A DNA stretch of 64,000 nucleotides from Butyrivibrio sp. (GTDB lineage Bacteria; Bacillota; Clostridia; Lachnospirales; Lachnospiraceae), in NCBI GenBank assembly GCA_024694565.1, contig JAILJR010000010.1, forward strand, positions 19,896 to 83,895, in the 5' to 3' direction. The translations under genes were made by a program, and so were the position numbers. Position 1 is the first letter of the stretch, and every line of letters starts with the position of its first letter. The notes under the pieces were generated by a model. That model ran no database searches. It was not told the DNA's origin and was given only the letters and a program-made list of their open reading frames with translations. Shown one piece after another: positions 46,638-55,320 of the stretch.

Positions 46638-47438
46638 TTATAAAAGAAACGAGGCAATCTTTTTTTCAGCCACCTTCATATCCAGTGGTCTTTCTTCAGT
46701 TTCAATGGTAATTATCAGATTATCTCCCAAAACTATACCTACATCTTCATAGTCAATAAGCTTATAGAAATTTTTTGTTGCATATCTTTCCTGACTAACC
46801 AATCCAAGATGTTCAATATAGATAGTCTTATTCTTTTTCACATTCAATGCAGCAAAATCCGGATAGACTTTTCTTCCATCCTTTAAAACAACTTCTGATT
46901 CACAAACATAAGGAATTCCTTTCCTACTCAGATAGTCTGCGATCATTTTTTCCGATTTTGACCTTACAGCCTCTCCCTTTATTGTCATGAATTCATGCTT
47001 TATCTCAAATGTGTTCATGTTTCCGGGATGGTTCTTGTACCATTCTTCAATGATCATTTGCCTTGTAGGCAGTATTGGATCAATAAGCTCTCGCCTTCCA
47101 GCTGAAAGATTTGTATAAGCACGATCAATTATGTCAACATCAAATGCTCTATTAAATTTATCTAATCGATTTATCATTTCTTCAACTATTTTTTTTACCT
47201 TCTCATCATAATCCCTTTGAACAAGCAGCTTTATCTTGTTCATTTCTATTTTGGGGATATAATGCTCTTTATCGTCCCCCATTTTCTTCAAGTAGTATTG
47301 CGTTACTCCATTATGAGTACAAGCTCTGATATTTCCCTTTTCTAAGCCCTTGTATCTTTTAAGCCTGCGCTCAGTTTGCAATTCCAATTGCTTTAGCTCA
47401 TACAACTTATTGTTCAATTCTTCTTTGAAATTGTTCAT
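46638..47438 (-). CDS. putative PD-(D/E)XK-superfamily protein, 266 aa
   Basis: A 266-aa protein with an N-terminal coiled coil (about 1-30, KEELNNKLYELKQLELQTERR), a middle helical region and a C-terminal region. The C-terminal segment YVCESEVVLKDGRKVYPDFAAL (about 178-199) followed by KTIYIEHLGL (about 206-215) matches the E...PD...(D/E)xH-type pattern of a PD-(D/E)XK nuclease variant in which the final Lys is replaced by His. This EHLG variant is known from several helicase-linked nuclease domains, from memory. It could be active or a recognition fold. Ribosome site GGAGAGG precedes the ATG at 47438. It stands alone between element remnants and a minisatellite. Confidence 0.72.
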   Translation of the reverse strand: MNNFKEELNNKLYELKQLELQTERRLKRYKGLEKGNIRACTHNGVTQYYLKKMGDDKEHYIPKIEMNKIKLLVQRDYDEKVKKIVEEMINRLDKFNRAFDVDIIDRAYTNLSAGRRELIDPILPTRQMIIEEWYKNHPGNMNTFEIKHEFMTIKGEAVRSKSEKMIADYLSRKGIPYVCESEVVLKDGRKVYPDFAALNVKKNKTIYIEHLGLVSQERYATKNFYKLIDYEDVGIVLGDNLIITIETEERPLDMKVAEKKIASFLL

Positions 47439-47531
47439 CTTTTCCTCTCCTTTTATGTTTTTTCAGGGGCGTGGCACATCTGTCCGGATTAAATTCTCAT
47501 TACTATTTTTTTGGTATGGTCAAGAAGCGGT

Positions 47532-47816
47532 TTACTGTAGGTATATTGCAGGGTTACTGCAGGTCTATTCAAGGTTTATTGCAGGGTTACGGTAGTTCTA
47601 TTGCAGGGGTTTGGTAGGCCTATTGCAAGGGTTCGGTAGGCCTATTGCAGGGGTTCGGCAGGCCTATTGCAGGGGTTCGGTAGGCCTATTGCAGAAGTTC
47701 GGTAGGCCTATTGCAGGGGGTTGGTAGGCCTATTGCAGGGGGTTGGTAGGCCTATTGCAGGGGGTTGGTAGGCCTATTGCAGGGGTTCGGTAGGCCTATT
47801 GCAGGGTTACTGTAAG
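47532..47816. repeat. minisatellite 1: about 12 copies of a 22-bp unit
   Basis: A tandem array of the unit CCTATTGCAGGGGTTCGGTA plus GG. Nine CCTATTGCA starts lie exactly 22 bp apart from 47619 to 47795, and older units with half-steps of 11 bp precede them. GGTT(C/G)GG variation and one AAG variant occur. There are no unique spacers, so it is not a CRISPR. No gene overlaps it. Confidence 0.93.
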
Positions 47817-48422
47817 CAGACAGGCGGTAAAAGACCGTCCGGAGTATTCATGATGATCATGGCACATCTTTTTTTCATAAATCCTCGTTTTTAGATAGCG
47901 ATAAAAAAAAAATCACAACCAGATTTCTAATTTTTCAAATTTAGATGTCACCATACCAGTAAAAATAGAAAAATCTCTTCTTTTAATGCAACCTTTTTTG
48001 ATGATTCAGCTAAAAAGGTTGCATTTTTGGCACTTTTTGATGCGTAGTAACTTCGTTACCCCCTTTTTTAACATCTTTTTTTCACAAATCTTGGAATCCA
48101 GATGTAGTCTCAGAAATAGACCTATCTTTTTTTGATTAAAAACAGATAATAGATGTGTTTTTTGCTTACCTAAAAGCTATAAGCCATAAAAGCTTCAATA
48201 ATATCTTCTAATTGAAGCTATGCAAGGTAAAACTGCAATTTATAATACCTCACTCAGAAAGAAAAGTAAAGCATTAAGCCACGCATTTCCCATTGGCATT
48301 TCCCGCGTGACATTTCCCGTTGCTTTTTCTGCTGGGATTTATTGCCAATTGTTCCGTTATCTTGATGAAACGCTCCTACAACTGAATAAAGCAGGCAGTA
48401 CATACTAGTACTGCCTGCCATT
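47817..48422. other. A+T-rich intergenic stretch without a credible gene
   Basis: Only short frames are present. It contains ACATC...AGATGT-type dyads of about 38 bp at 47862 and 48069, a hairpin GCAACCTTTTT...AAAAAGGTTGC near 47988-48026, and long A and T runs. The hairpin with its T-rich flank could be a terminator for something upstream on either strand, but no gene is positioned to use it. Confidence 0.6.
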
Positions 48423-48607
48423 GACCATTTCCTGGGCTGTATCTCATATTTCTGTCGCTGACCGTTTCTTGGGCTGTAGCGCCTATTTCTGCCGCTGATC
48501 GTTTCTTGGGCTATAGCGCCTATTTCTGCCGCTGACCGTTTCTTGGGCTGTATCTCATATTTCTGCCGCTGACCGTTTCTTGGGCTGTAGCGCCTGTTTC
48601 AGTAGCT
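48423..48607. repeat. minisatellite 2: five copies of a 37-bp unit
   Basis: Exact period of 37 bp (GACCGTTTCTTGGGCTGTAG, then CGCCTATTTCTGCCGCT) over five copies. Two sub-variants differ in the middle (AGCGCCTATT versus ATCTCATATT) and alternate irregularly. Confidence 0.93.
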
Positions 48608-48650
48608 GATCGATCCTTGTAATGCATCGCTTTCTTCTGACAGTGATTAT

Positions 48651-48732
48651 CCCTTGTGCTGACATTGATTTTCCCTTATGCTGTCATTGATTTTCCCTTG
48701 TGCTGTCATTGATTTTCCCTTGTGCTGTCATT
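48651..48732. repeat. minisatellite 3: nearly four copies of a 22-bp unit
   Basis: Unit CCCTTGTGCTGTCATTGATT plus TT, period 22. The last copy is truncated and overlaps the stop codon of the STAS gene, so the array abuts the gene's 3' end. Confidence 0.9.
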
Positions 48733-49030
48733 CGATTGTCAGTACGTCGCTGAAGCCTGTCATTTCAAAGACTTCTATGATATCATCGTTTGCATTGCGG
48801 ATTATCATCACTGCATCCTGATCCTCCATCTCCTGCTGGGCATACAGCACGATTCGAAGTCCGGCGCTGGTCAGATAGCCAACCCCGGCAAAGTCCAGGA
48901 TAAGCTTATCAAGGCCCTTGAGCCTGCCCTCCACTGACCTGTTAAACTCATCCGCTGTCTTACTTGTAATATCTCCCTCTACAGTTAGCGTAAGTGTATT
49001 GCCTTCCTTTTGCTCCTTTATCAAAAACAT
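48728..49030 (-). CDS. STAS-domain anti-sigma-factor antagonist
   Basis: A 100-aa single STAS domain like SpoIIAA/RsbV. It has beta-strand TLTLTVEGDITSKTADEF, then LDFAGVGYLTSAGLRIVLYA with the conserved Ser (in LTSAGLR, about residue 57) that is phosphorylated by anti-sigma kinases and dephosphorylated by PP2C phosphatases. Partner kinase and sigma factor genes are not in the window. The gene is isolated between minisatellites; it could work with the SpoIIE-type phosphatase at 28.5 kb, but the distance gives no direct support. Ribosome site GAGGAGA precedes the ATG at 49030. Confidence 0.92.
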   Translation of the reverse strand: MFLIKEQKEGNTLTLTVEGDITSKTADEFNRSVEGRLKGLDKLILDFAGVGYLTSAGLRIVLYAQQEMEDQDAVMIIRNANDDIIEVFEMTGFSDVLTIE

Positions 49031-49049
49031 TACGTTTCTCCTCTATAAA

Positions 49050-49214
49050 CGCCAGTTATTTCTGATTTTGTCCGGCCTCTTGCGGATACTGCAGGCGCCT
49101 AAAAGACGTACGCTAACGGTATCCGGCTCCTATCAAATGCCAGATTATTTCTGATTTTGTCCGGCCTCTTGCGGATACTGTTAGCGCCTAATAATTCATG
49201 CGCTAACAGTATCC
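49050..49214. repeat. duplicated 85-bp unit with internal hairpins
   Basis: Two copies of TTATTTCTGATTTTGTCCGG (49056 and 49144 starts) each lead into a dyad. The second dyad, GGATACTGTTAGCGC with its exact complement around a 12-base loop, is perfect (15 bp); the first is imperfect (GGATACTGCAGGCGC against GCGTACG...GTATCC). They lie just upstream of the STAS gene on its coding strand, so a leader-RNA or operator role is possible. Confidence 0.8.
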
Positions 49215-49272
49215 AAATTCTCAAGAAATATAAGTTTATCCTGCATTGATTATTGGTTTTATTATTTACCAG

Positions 49273-49490
49273 TCATCTCATTGGTAAGATTTGTTTTATT
49301 TTTCCAGATCATCTCGCTCGCTTGGATGTTTTTATTTTTTTCCAATCATCTCGCTCGACTGGATGTTTTTATTTTTTCCCGGTCATCTCGCTCGACTGGA
49401 TGTTTTTATTTTTCCCCAGTCATCTCGCTCGACTGGATGTTTTTATTTTCCCGGTCATCTCGCTGGCCAGGCTGATCTTATTTTTTCCTA
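49273..49490. repeat. minisatellite 4: six copies of a 37-bp unit
   Basis: TCATCTCGCTCGACTGGATG, then TTTTTATTTTTTCCCGG, at 49273, 49309, 49346, 49383, 49420 and 49455 (spacings 36, 37, 37, 37, 35). The last copy runs up to the stop codon of the 1910-aa gene (49478-49480). Confidence 0.93.
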
Positions 49491-52400
49491 CCACGCTCCT
49501 TGGCAAGTTTGGCGGGGAGATTAAGGCTTTTGGGCATGTAAATCTGGTCTTCGAGGAAATCGCTTTCGAAGTCAGTATCATGCTTTTGTGCATTAAACTC
49601 ATAGCCATGAACATGCATCATGTACTGAGGCTCCTCCAATATCTTTTTCTTTGATTTCAGCAATTCTTCGGATTCGACTATATCACCATTTTTATCATAC
49701 AAGCCTTTTCCAAATCCAAATTTATCGGAAAGATATGCCATGTTCTTATCATCCAGATATTCCGGGAATGTCAGTGAAAATCCGTCGCGAGGATTAATAA
49801 GATCCGAAATCTTGAGCATTTTGTATTCATTAAGCTTATCCAGATCATTATTGGAGTCCATTGTCTTGAATTGCTTAGTTTTTCTGTCCACGCCTACAAT
49901 TGAAAGATAATGTCCCGGCATTAAGCAGGATATAGGAGCTTTTGTCCTTTCAAGCTCACTTTCAACCTTGTCAATTATGTATGAGGTGAGTTTTTCTTTT
50001 GCAGCTTCCCGTTGCTCAAAACTCATTTTTTCCAGTTTGTGGAAGGTAAATATCATCTGATGCTCTGCAGTCTTAGGAACCCTAGTAATAACTGAATCTG
50101 CTACTGTATAAGGATTGCCCACCTTATTCTGAGTAAGGTACTCCTTTATGTTATTCGCCTCCTGGTTAAAGCTCATGCTGTCTATGTTTTTATCGGATTT
50201 ATCTTTCAATTTATCCTTAACAAGTTCATGAGGGGTATAATTATCTAAGCTTTTAAATGTCCCTTCATCAAAGGACTTCACTTTCTTTATACCATGAACC
50301 TTCATATAGGTATTAACAACATAGGTATGTGATGCGGCCCAGCAGGAAAGACTTTCCTTCTGCTTCTGTTGAAAATAATATATGTTTTTCGTGTCTTTCT
50401 CTTTAAGGTCAAAATCCTTTTTGACTTCTTTGGGTTTATAAGCATCGAGCATCTCTACCATCTGCTGATTTGAGGCTTGTTCTTCATACCTGATGCATGC
50501 CCTTCCAAATACATTTAAAAGAGCATCAACCTTATGGTAAACCTCAGGATCTATCTGAACATTCTGACTCTTAAAATACCTCTCCCTGTCCGTCCAAAGA
50601 CTTCGAAGATTTTGGATATCTGCAACACCCTGGCACTTAGACAACTCGTTTATGACCCACAGAAAGTCCTCATTGTCCTCATTAATTTTTAAACTTACTT
50701 GTTTGAGATCAACCTGCGCGTTTCCATATAACTTTTTAACGACCTCAGTATTTATAGTATTCACATCAAACATACTTCCCGTTATAGTCATAACGGACTT
50801 CATAGCCGGGTCAATACCTTGAACATCTTTGAATTTTCCCCGTATACTTTTAGTTATTTTCAGGATATCCGGTATTTTTTCTGCAAGAAGGATATCCTTT
50901 ATCAGTTCACCGGATATGTTTACATAGGCGTCTACATTCTTAAATTCTGGTATCTGATCATAAACCTCCACATAACGATCAACATTATTCGGATTGAATC
51001 GTTCACTTGATTTCATTTCTTCCAGCTGATATGCCAGGATAATTCTGTCTGTTTCAATGTTATTACGTGATTTGGACACATTTTGTTTAAACTGACTTTG
51101 GACATTCTCTTCATTATCCATTTTCTTGACATATTTATCTCTCATCTTCGTCTGATTGATGAGATTATCGATGCCTTCGTTGTCATTTAAGTATTTTTTG
51201 TCCTTTAAGACTTCGTTTTCGAGTTCATTAAGTTCTTTATCGAGTTCCTCCTCACTCTTTTCTTTTTTCTTTCTTTCCTCTTCCTGCTTCTTAGGCTTTT
51301 TCTGCTTCTTGAGCTCTTCCTGCTCTTTCTTCCTTTGATTTTCGAGCTTTTCCTGCTCTTTCTTCTTTTGCTTCTCGAGCTCTTCCTGCTCTTTCTTCCT
51401 TTGCGCTTCAAGCTCTTTCTGCTTCTTAAGTACTTCGTTCTTCTTAATCTCTTCCTGCTCTTTTTTCTTCTGCTCTTCGAGTTCTTTCTTTTTCTGCTCT
51501 TCGAGTTCCTTCTTCTTAAGCTCTTGCTGTTCCTTCTGCCTCTTGAGCTCTTCCTCTTCCTGCTTCTTCAGATCATCCTGATTCTTAAGCTTTTCCTCTT
51601 CTTCCTCTTTCAGGTACTTCTCATATAGTTCCTTCTCTGCCTGCCTTCTTTCAAGATCCTTCTGCTTAAGTTGTTCTTCACGCTCAAGCTGCTCCTTGGT
51701 CTTTGGCATAGTATTTTCGTTCAAATTTTCTTCTTCCAGATACTCATCAAATACGTCTTTGATAGTTAAATCTTTTTCTTCCTTATTCTTTTCTTCATCC
51801 TTTTCTCTTTTCTGCTTTTCTTCATAAGATTTAATAAAAAGTCTCCTCTTTATCCTTTCACGTTCCTCCGGGCTGGCAGACTGGAACTTCTGTGTTTCTA
51901 CATCAAACCAGTCTTTATTTGCATCTGCCTGCTCTTTCTGCTTCTGCTCCTGATCCTGATCCTTCTGATCCTGCTTTTTCTCACTCTGCTTCTGCTTAGA
52001 TTTTGTCGTTATAGGCGTTCCATCTTCTTTTATGCCTTTCTCGTTAATATAATCATTGAAAACATCTTCGAGGGTTACTTTTTCATCCTCTTCTTCCTCT
52101 TCTTCCTGCTTCTTTCTTTCCTCGTCTTCCTGCTTCTTTTTATCCTTTTCTTTCTGTTTCTGAAAAATCTTATCTACAATTTCCTGCTGCTCTTTAAGTC
52201 TTTCATCGAGATCTTTTTCGAACTGCTTAAATCCATCTTCATCATCGTCATCATCATTTACTTTTTTATCTTCTTTTTTCTCTTCTTTTAATTCTTCTTT
52301 TTTCTCCTCTTTTTTATCTTCTTTTTTCTCTTCTTTTATTTCTTTCAGTTCTATTTCTTTCTTTTCTGTGGCAGTCTTGGATTTTCTGGCTTCCAGCTTG

Positions 52401-55210
52401 GTAATAAAATCTTTCAAATAATCTTCTATTTCAAGATCTACTTCTTCGTTTACCGGCTCTTCATTCTTCTGCTCTTCATCTAATAACAGTGCATTATCGT
52501 CCTGGTATTCATTATCAGTAAGACTTCCACCATAGAATATCCGATCCTTTTCTTCCTTTTCTTCCTTAACTAATATTTCATTTAATTTTTCTTTGATCTT
52601 TACATACAGCGATTTAGACGCATAATCATTTCTGACCAGTTCTGTATATTCTTTAGTACGAGCCATCCAGCTGTTTGATGCTGCCGCCTTTTTCCGCTGC
52701 ATCAGTTCTAAGACAAGTATATCCGGAGATTTTCCGTCTTTATACTTGCCATTCTTCTCCTGAACAGCCTTCTTCCTGGTGTTCTGAACCTCCTTCCACT
52801 CAGCCTCTGTCATCATATCCTCGGCAAGACCGCTTCTTCCGGCATACTCAGTCAGCTTATCATACCTGTACATATTAAGTCTGTGCTTGATTATGGTAAA
52901 CTTCTGATTATATAATTTGCGCAGAGTCTCATTTTGGGGATAGAAATCCTTATACGTCTGGCTCCCGAGCTTTAATTTTGACATTCTGTTTATAGAGTAG
53001 GTTCTCTGTTCAAGGTTCTTAAACTGCCTGATAATATTATCCTTATCCTTTTGAAAATCAGCGCTGAAATACACCTTTTTAAACAAAAGATCGATATCTC
53101 TGCGCAGGGCAATCTCAGCTGCAGTCATGATCTTCCCCCTAAGGTTCTGATCGCCTTCAACCTCATCAACCCTTTCCTTCAGCTTTTGAAATTCAAGCGA
53201 CATGACATCAACATTTTTTATCGTGAGCAGATCAAGATATTCAGCAAGCCCGGGCTTATTAAGGAATTTGTCCAGATCCTCCTTATTGACATCTTTGAAT
53301 TTCTCTGACAGATCTTTTTTGAACATTTCAAAGGTCCTTGGATTTTTGGCAAAATCATTTAAGTTTTTATGAGCACCGAATAATCTGTGATCCATCTCTC
53401 TCAGCTCAATAGCATCAAAATCCAATTCCCTTACTTTGTCAAACTCACCATTTCCCGTAACATCGACTTTTGTACTCTCTATGGTAAATCTTGCGTCATC
53501 AAGAACAAGCTTGCCGTTTTCTTCGAGATCTTCTGCGCCGGCAAGGTACTTGAGGGCATTTATTATTCCGTTGGCACGATCAAGAAGATCAAGCTGCTCC
53601 TGCTTTCTCTTTTCGATATGGGCTTTGAGGCGATTTTTCATTCCGGGACGCACCTTAAGCTCTTCCTGGCGCCTTTCTAAAACATCCTCACTGTCTGCAA
53701 GCTCCTTATCTATATCAAAGATGGCTCTCGCAAGCATATTGCCATTTTCGCACAGCTGATTAAACAGTGCCTTGGATACATCGCCTTCAACACTGTTCTG
53801 CAGAGTCTCCTTGATATTCTGTATGCCTTTGCCGATATAATAATCGTCCTTATACTCTGCTTTTTTCTCCTCATTATCTTTTGAAATGAGCTTTTTGCAC
53901 TCTTTTTCCCAGTACCTCTCATTGGTACGCCTTCCCTGACTTGTCACCTGACTCTTTATCTGGTTAAAGAGCTGCTTGGTCAGTTCTCCCTTGGCCTTTT
54001 TTACATTCGCAGAGTAATAAGATGCATGGTGTGCTGTCTCATCCAGGAAGGAGCCATCATCAACAAAATCCACACCATTATTAAGGAAACTGTACCTCAT
54101 ATCAGCGTCAATACTCCTGTAGAGTATCTCTGCGACATGAATGTTGTCTTCCTTTGCCAGATCGCTGTCTTTCCTGAGTTCCCGCATTTTTTTCAATATA
54201 GGGTCATCGGGATCTTTATTTTCCAGTGACTTGCTGAAAAGCGTTGTTACCGCCTGATATTTATCCCTCATAAGCTTGGCTTCATCCATCTTCTGAGGAA
54301 GAGCATGCCGGTCAAGCATGTTCATAGATACCTCATTGAAGGAATTAAGTGCATCAGTGACTGCATTTGCCAGAGTTTCCTCAGGATTTTTAAATGCCTT
54401 TTGAATAAATGCCTTAAATTCTTCAACTGAGTTCTGATCAATTCCAAAGTTATGATAATCATCTTTATGAAGTATATTTTCTTCATCATCTTTGCCAGGG
54501 GCAACTTCCGCAATCTTTGTCTTAATCTGCGGTGCCAGTGCAATTATCTCGTCAATATGCTTAAACGCATAACCATACTTTTTCTGGTAACCCTCCTCCT
54601 TTGTAAGTTCATCATAGATCTGATTAATGATTCTATTTCTTGTACTCTCAAGAGTCTGGATGCGCACCGTACTCTTCATGATCTCAAAGGTGTAGGCATT
54701 GGGTTTCTTAAGAAGCTTAAATCCATTATAGGCCTCCTGCTTGTAGACTTCCTTAGTTTCATATACAGGCTTGCCTTCTTTATCCCGCTTCATCTTCTTG
54801 GAAGTGTCAACAACTGTCAGCTTCGTGACATTCTCCATCAATTCATTCCATTCGTCTTCCCTGGCCTTGACTACTTTTCTGGAATACTTGTTAAAGAATT
54901 TCAGATTATCCTCGCTGATCTGCTGATCCACAGGATCTCGATAGGCGGAAATATTGACCTTTTGTCCCTCATAATCCTTATTCCACCTGTTGCTGTAATC
55001 GGCGTAAAAGGCTCTCTGATCCCTTACCTGCTCACTAATGAAATCGTCGCTATAGCCCTTCTCCTCCTGCTTACCAAGAGCAATATCTCTATTTATCACA
55101 TCTTCGGTGATTGTCTGCTGTAATCTTTGCTTCTGCTGCTCCTTAAGCTGTTCAAAATCCGGCTGTTTTTGTTGTTTCTGCTCATCAAGCTGTTTGAAAC
55201 CTGCTTCCAT
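49478..55210 (-). CDS. giant coiled-coil protein with C-terminal papain-like cysteine protease domain
   Basis: A 1910-aa protein without a signal peptide. Residues 1-900 are helical and unassigned. About 940-1350 is an extreme Lys/Glu/Gln coiled-coil tract with blocks like KKEQEELKKQ repeated many times. 1350-1600 is helical. The C-terminus (about 1606-1860) resembles a papain-like peptidase: Cys1623 in SLSCWAASH, preceded by Gln residues, His1767 in LMPGHYLSIVGVD and Asp1785 in TMDSNND. This order Cys-His-Asp/Asn and the SCWAAS and GHY patterns fit C39/C70-like bacterial cysteine proteases. The substrate is unknown; host-directed effector, processing of the other giant protein, or interbacterial toxin are guesses. 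GGAGGAG precedes the ATG at 55210. A terminator-like hairpin separates it from the GNAT gene. Confidence 0.83.
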   Translation of the reverse strand: MEAGFKQLDEQKQQKQPDFEQLKEQQKQRLQQTITEDVINRDIALGKQEEKGYSDDFISEQVRDQRAFYADYSNRWNKDYEGQKVNISAYRDPVDQQISEDNLKFFNKYSRKVVKAREDEWNELMENVTKLTVVDTSKKMKRDKEGKPVYETKEVYKQEAYNGFKLLKKPNAYTFEIMKSTVRIQTLESTRNRIINQIYDELTKEEGYQKKYGYAFKHIDEIIALAPQIKTKIAEVAPGKDDEENILHKDDYHNFGIDQNSVEEFKAFIQKAFKNPEETLANAVTDALNSFNEVSMNMLDRHALPQKMDEAKLMRDKYQAVTTLFSKSLENKDPDDPILKKMRELRKDSDLAKEDNIHVAEILYRSIDADMRYSFLNNGVDFVDDGSFLDETAHHASYYSANVKKAKGELTKQLFNQIKSQVTSQGRRTNERYWEKECKKLISKDNEEKKAEYKDDYYIGKGIQNIKETLQNSVEGDVSKALFNQLCENGNMLARAIFDIDKELADSEDVLERRQEELKVRPGMKNRLKAHIEKRKQEQLDLLDRANGIINALKYLAGAEDLEENGKLVLDDARFTIESTKVDVTGNGEFDKVRELDFDAIELREMDHRLFGAHKNLNDFAKNPRTFEMFKKDLSEKFKDVNKEDLDKFLNKPGLAEYLDLLTIKNVDVMSLEFQKLKERVDEVEGDQNLRGKIMTAAEIALRRDIDLLFKKVYFSADFQKDKDNIIRQFKNLEQRTYSINRMSKLKLGSQTYKDFYPQNETLRKLYNQKFTIIKHRLNMYRYDKLTEYAGRSGLAEDMMTEAEWKEVQNTRKKAVQEKNGKYKDGKSPDILVLELMQRKKAAASNSWMARTKEYTELVRNDYASKSLYVKIKEKLNEILVKEEKEEKDRIFYGGSLTDNEYQDDNALLLDEEQKNEEPVNEEVDLEIEDYLKDFITKLEARKSKTATEKKEIELKEIKEEKKEDKKEEKKEELKEEKKEDKKVNDDDDDEDGFKQFEKDLDERLKEQQEIVDKIFQKQKEKDKKKQEDEERKKQEEEEEEDEKVTLEDVFNDYINEKGIKEDGTPITTKSKQKQSEKKQDQKDQDQEQKQKEQADANKDWFDVETQKFQSASPEERERIKRRLFIKSYEEKQKREKDEEKNKEEKDLTIKDVFDEYLEEENLNENTMPKTKEQLEREEQLKQKDLERRQAEKELYEKYLKEEEEEKLKNQDDLKKQEEEELKRQKEQQELKKKELEEQKKKELEEQKKKEQEEIKKNEVLKKQKELEAQRKKEQEELEKQKKKEQEKLENQRKKEQEELKKQKKPKKQEEERKKKEKSEEELDKELNELENEVLKDKKYLNDNEGIDNLINQTKMRDKYVKKMDNEENVQSQFKQNVSKSRNNIETDRIILAYQLEEMKSSERFNPNNVDRYVEVYDQIPEFKNVDAYVNISGELIKDILLAEKIPDILKITKSIRGKFKDVQGIDPAMKSVMTITGSMFDVNTINTEVVKKLYGNAQVDLKQVSLKINEDNEDFLWVINELSKCQGVADIQNLRSLWTDRERYFKSQNVQIDPEVYHKVDALLNVFGRACIRYEEQASNQQMVEMLDAYKPKEVKKDFDLKEKDTKNIYYFQQKQKESLSCWAASHTYVVNTYMKVHGIKKVKSFDEGTFKSLDNYTPHELVKDKLKDKSDKNIDSMSFNQEANNIKEYLTQNKVGNPYTVADSVITRVPKTAEHQMIFTFHKLEKMSFEQREAAKEKLTSYIIDKVESELERTKAPISCLMPGHYLSIVGVDRKTKQFKTMDSNNDLDKLNEYKMLKISDLINPRDGFSLTFPEYLDDKNMAYLSDKFGFGKGLYDKNGDIVESEELLKSKKKILEEPQYMMHVHGYEFNAQKHDTDFESDFLEDQIYMPKSLNLPAKLAKERGRKK

Positions 55211-55234
55211 ATTACAAACTCCTCCATGTACTCC

Positions 55235-55262
55235 AAAAGGGGGACTGTTTACGTCGTCCCCC
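55235..55262 (-). terminator. terminator-like hairpin between GNAT gene and giant protease gene
   Basis: Minus strand: GGGGGAC and GTCCCCC pair around a 10-base loop, followed by TTTTGG. It lies about 60 bp after the GNAT stop and about 25 bp before the giant gene's ATG. It can end GNAT transcription or act as an attenuator of the giant gene. Confidence 0.72.
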
Positions 55263-55320
55263 CGGGTGGTCTGCTACTATGATAATCTGATTTACAGTCC
55301 ACACTGAAAAAAGAACGTCT

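Noticed and set aside
47532..47816. Possible CRISPR array
   Set aside because: The 22-bp units are directly adjacent without unique spacers, and no cas gene is present.
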